39,662 nucleotides of DNA, from assembly GCA_035279525.1 (NCBI GenBank), contig DATEHQ010000047.1:1-39662 (forward strand). Reading direction: 5' to 3'. Position 1 is the first letter of the stretch; each line of letters begins with the position of its first letter. Both the position numbers and the translations under genes were made by a program. The notes below the pieces were generated by a model. The model made no database searches. It saw only the letters and a program-made list of their open reading frames with translations, and was not told the origin of the DNA. Source of the DNA: DATEHQ01 sp035279525. Its GTDB lineage: Bacteria > Chloroflexota > Dormibacteria > Dormibacterales > Dormibacteraceae. This document shows, in pieces, positions 38,224 through 39,662 of the stretch.

Positions 38224-38799
38224 ATGGAGGCCTCGCTGCTCGTGCTCGCCGGCGGCCGCGGCCGGCGCATGGGCCGCCCGAAGGCATGGCTCGAGGTGGG
38301 CGACACCTACCTGCTTCGCCATGTGGCGGATCGATTGGCTCCCGCGTTCTCTGAGGTCATGGTCGCTTTTGCCGAGCCGGAGCAGCTCGAGCAGCCGGTG
38401 CCGTATCGGGTGGTGTTCGACCGCAAGCGCGGTGCGGGCCCGCTCGCGGCCATCGAGGCAGGCCTGCTGGCGGGGCGCCACGACGTGCTTTTCGCGCTTG
38501 CCTGCGACATGCCGTTCGTGACTCGCGAGCTGGCCGAGATGGCGGTCGTGGCGGCGCGGACGTGCGATGCGGCGATCCCTCGGGTCGACGGACGGCCCGA
38601 ACCCGTCTGCGCAGCCTATCGGCGTACCGCCCTGCCCGCCATCAGCGCGGCGCTCAACTCGGGGCACCTCAAGGCGGCGGATGTCGCCGAGCGCCTCGAG
38701 GTGACATGGCTGGACGCCGTCGAGCCGGAGCTGCTGGCAAGCCTCAACACGCCCGCCGACCTGGCGCGCTTCAATGCCGAATTTCTGCCCCAGCGATAA
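38224..38799 (+). CDS. mobA: MobA-like molybdenum cofactor guanylyltransferase
   Basis: 191 residues. The N-terminal nucleotide loop LAGGRGRRMGRPKAWL is the MobA signature, followed by ACDMPFVT (about residue 98, metal-binding Asp) and GRPEPVCAAY. Attaches GMP to molybdopterin to give the bis-MGD or MGD form of the cofactor, or nucleotidylates a related compound. The start at 38224 is preferred over 38194 because the loop should be close to the N-terminus. The next gene, etfB, begins directly at the stop. The MobA family also includes CTP-dependent MocA and sugar nucleotidyltransferases. Confidence 0.85.
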   Translation: MEASLLVLAGGRGRRMGRPKAWLEVGDTYLLRHVADRLAPAFSEVMVAFAEPEQLEQPVPYRVVFDRKRGAGPLAAIEAGLLAGRHDVLFALACDMPFVTRELAEMAVVAARTCDAAIPRVDGRPEPVCAAYRRTALPAISAALNSGHLKAADVAERLEVTWLDAVEPELLASLNTPADLARFNAEFLPQR

Positions 38800-38811
38800 T
38801 TGACTGCGGCT

Positions 38812-39570
38812 GTGAAGATCGTCGTAACCGTCAAGCAGGTTCCCGACCCCAACGCCACCCTGACCCTCGAAGGCGACAACACCATCTCCCGCGAGAAGGA
38901 GGTCGTGCTCGACCCGGGAGACGAGTGCGGGGTCGAGGAGGGGCTCCAGCTCAAGGAGGCGCACGGGGGAGAGGTGGTGCTGATCTCGATGGGCCCCGAG
39001 CGCGCCAAAGACGCGATTCGCAAGGGCCTGTCCATGGGAGCGGACCGCGGTGTTCTCATCACGGATCCAGGGCTCGCGGGTGCCGATGCGCTGCTCACCG
39101 CGCGCGTCCTCGCGGCCGCCATCAAAGCCGAGCAGCCGGACGTCGTGATCTGCAGCACCGAGTCTTACGACGGCAGCACGGGCATGGTGCCGCCCATGCT
39201 CGCGGAGCTGCTCGGCCTGCCTCAGCTGACGATGGCCAAGAAGGTCGAGGTCGACGGCGGCAGCCTGAAGATCCAGCGCCAGACCTCGGACGGCTACCAG
39301 GTCGTCGTGGCCTCGACCCCGGCGCTGATCACGGTCACCGCGGGGATCGCCGAGCCGCGATATGCGTCGCTCAAGGGGATCATGGCCGCGAGATCGAAGG
39401 AGATCAAGCAGCTCGGCCTGGGTGATCTCGGCGTCGAGCGCAGCGAGCCGGCCGAGACGATCACCGGTGTCACCGAGGCGGAGACGCGCAAGGCCGGCGA
39501 GGTGATCGAGGACGACGGCAAGGCGGTGGATCGGATCATCCAGGTCCTCGCCCAGGCGAAGGTCGTGTAG
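38812..39570 (+). CDS. etfB: Electron transfer flavoprotein beta subunit
   Basis: 252 residues from GTG 38812, the start that gives the usual MKIVVTVKQVPDP N-terminus; a TTG directly after the mobA stop at 38800 would add four residues. Conserved features: EKEVVLDPGDECGVEEGLQL, the GADRGVLI segment and ESYDGSTGMVPPMLAELLGLP. EtfB pairs with EtfA to carry electrons from acyl-CoA or other dehydrogenases to the quinone pool; it binds AMP. Followed by etfA with no gap (GTG 39571). Confidence 0.93.
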   Translation: MKIVVTVKQVPDPNATLTLEGDNTISREKEVVLDPGDECGVEEGLQLKEAHGGEVVLISMGPERAKDAIRKGLSMGADRGVLITDPGLAGADALLTARVLAAAIKAEQPDVVICSTESYDGSTGMVPPMLAELLGLPQLTMAKKVEVDGGSLKIQRQTSDGYQVVVASTPALITVTAGIAEPRYASLKGIMAARSKEIKQLGLGDLGVERSEPAETITGVTEAETRKAGEVIEDDGKAVDRIIQVLAQAKVV

Positions 39571-39662
39571 GTGGCGAAGATCCTCGTCTACGCCGAGCTC
39601 AACCAGGGCAAGCTCACGCCAACCGCGCTCGAGCTGATGGCCAAGGCGCGCGCACTGGGCGA
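39571..39662 (+). CDS. etfA: Electron transfer flavoprotein alpha subunit (partial, 5' end only)
   Basis: The first 30 codons of EtfA, running off the right edge. MAKILVYAELNQGKLTPTAL, starting at a GTG immediately after the etfB stop, is the usual EtfA N-terminus. EtfA carries the FAD of the heterodimer. Too little sequence is present to say more. Confidence 0.88.
   Translation, partial: MAKILVYAELNQGKLTPTALELMAKARALG

Noticed and set aside
1..39662. Insertion sequences, prophage or CRISPR array
   Set aside because: No transposase, integrase, cas gene, or regularly spaced repeats were found; all genes look chromosomal and tightly packed.

Overview
The window is GC-rich, densely coding DNA, probably from a soil-type actinobacterium-like or Chloroflexota/Dormibacterota-like organism. 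The reasons are: an ImuA-ImuB-DUF6504-DnaE2 mutagenesis cassette behind an actinobacterial/Gram-positive type LexA box (CGAAC-N4-GTTCG), Tad pilus genes without an outer-membrane secretin in view, frequent GTG/TTG starts, and start/stop overlaps of the ATGA/GTGA/TTGA type. The phylum is inferred; no rRNA or other phylogenetic marker is present.

Layout. 1-3812 (minus): SOS mutasome operon imuA-imuB-DUF6504-dnaE2, with dnaE2 running off the left edge; its promoter carries a LexA box inside the -35/-10 spacer. 3959-4984: ThiO-like FAD oxidoreductase. 5054-5128 (minus): a 24-residue Lys/Ala-rich microprotein gene with a perfect Shine-Dalgarno and its own terminator. 5465-9325: two alpha/beta hydrolases, a small basic protein, an inositol-monophosphatase-like phosphatase and a GT4-like glycosyltransferase, mostly overlapping. 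9409-17813: alpha-glucan block, with a GH57-GlgA fusion, a glycogen phosphorylase (minus) and a nucleotidyltransferase-phosphohexomutase fusion whose mutase half has lost its usual catalytic motifs. 17946-18021: tRNA-Gly(CCC). 18222-18911: a predicted Fe(II)/2-oxoglutarate oxygenase with its own terminator.

18972-22620 (minus): a first Tad-related cluster (TadE-like, a very large TadG-like protein, TadE-like). 22955-24616: Tat-exported flavin amine oxidase. 24592-25419 (minus): TrmB-like regulator. 25555-28002: secreted Asp-box protein behind a clear sigma70-type promoter with operator-like repeats. 28086-29258 (minus): MFS transporter. 29291-29659: a DsrE-family gene with an in-frame TGA where the family has the first Cys of a CxxC motif; it reads best as a selenoprotein (U-x-x-C) and is the most interesting item here. 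29671-31626 (minus): acetyl-CoA-synthetase-like ligase. 31647-32451: two hypotheticals. 32588-37410: Tad pilus operon cpaB-tadA-tadB-tadC-tadE-tadE-tadG, every junction overlapping or within a few bases. 37362-38204 (minus): amidohydrolase_2. 38224-39662: mobA-like, etfB and the start of etfA.

How the parts work together: the polysaccharide block could supply activated sugar, elongate alpha-glucan (GlgA), rearrange or trim it (GH57) and recover glucose-1-phosphate (GlgP). The two Tad-related clusters probably contribute to one surface pilus: the right-hand operon holds the motor and platform, the left-hand one extra pseudopilins and a large cysteine-rich exported protein. No Flp major pilin, prepilin peptidase, TadZ/CpaE or selenium-incorporation gene lies in this window, so those must be elsewhere if the readings are right.
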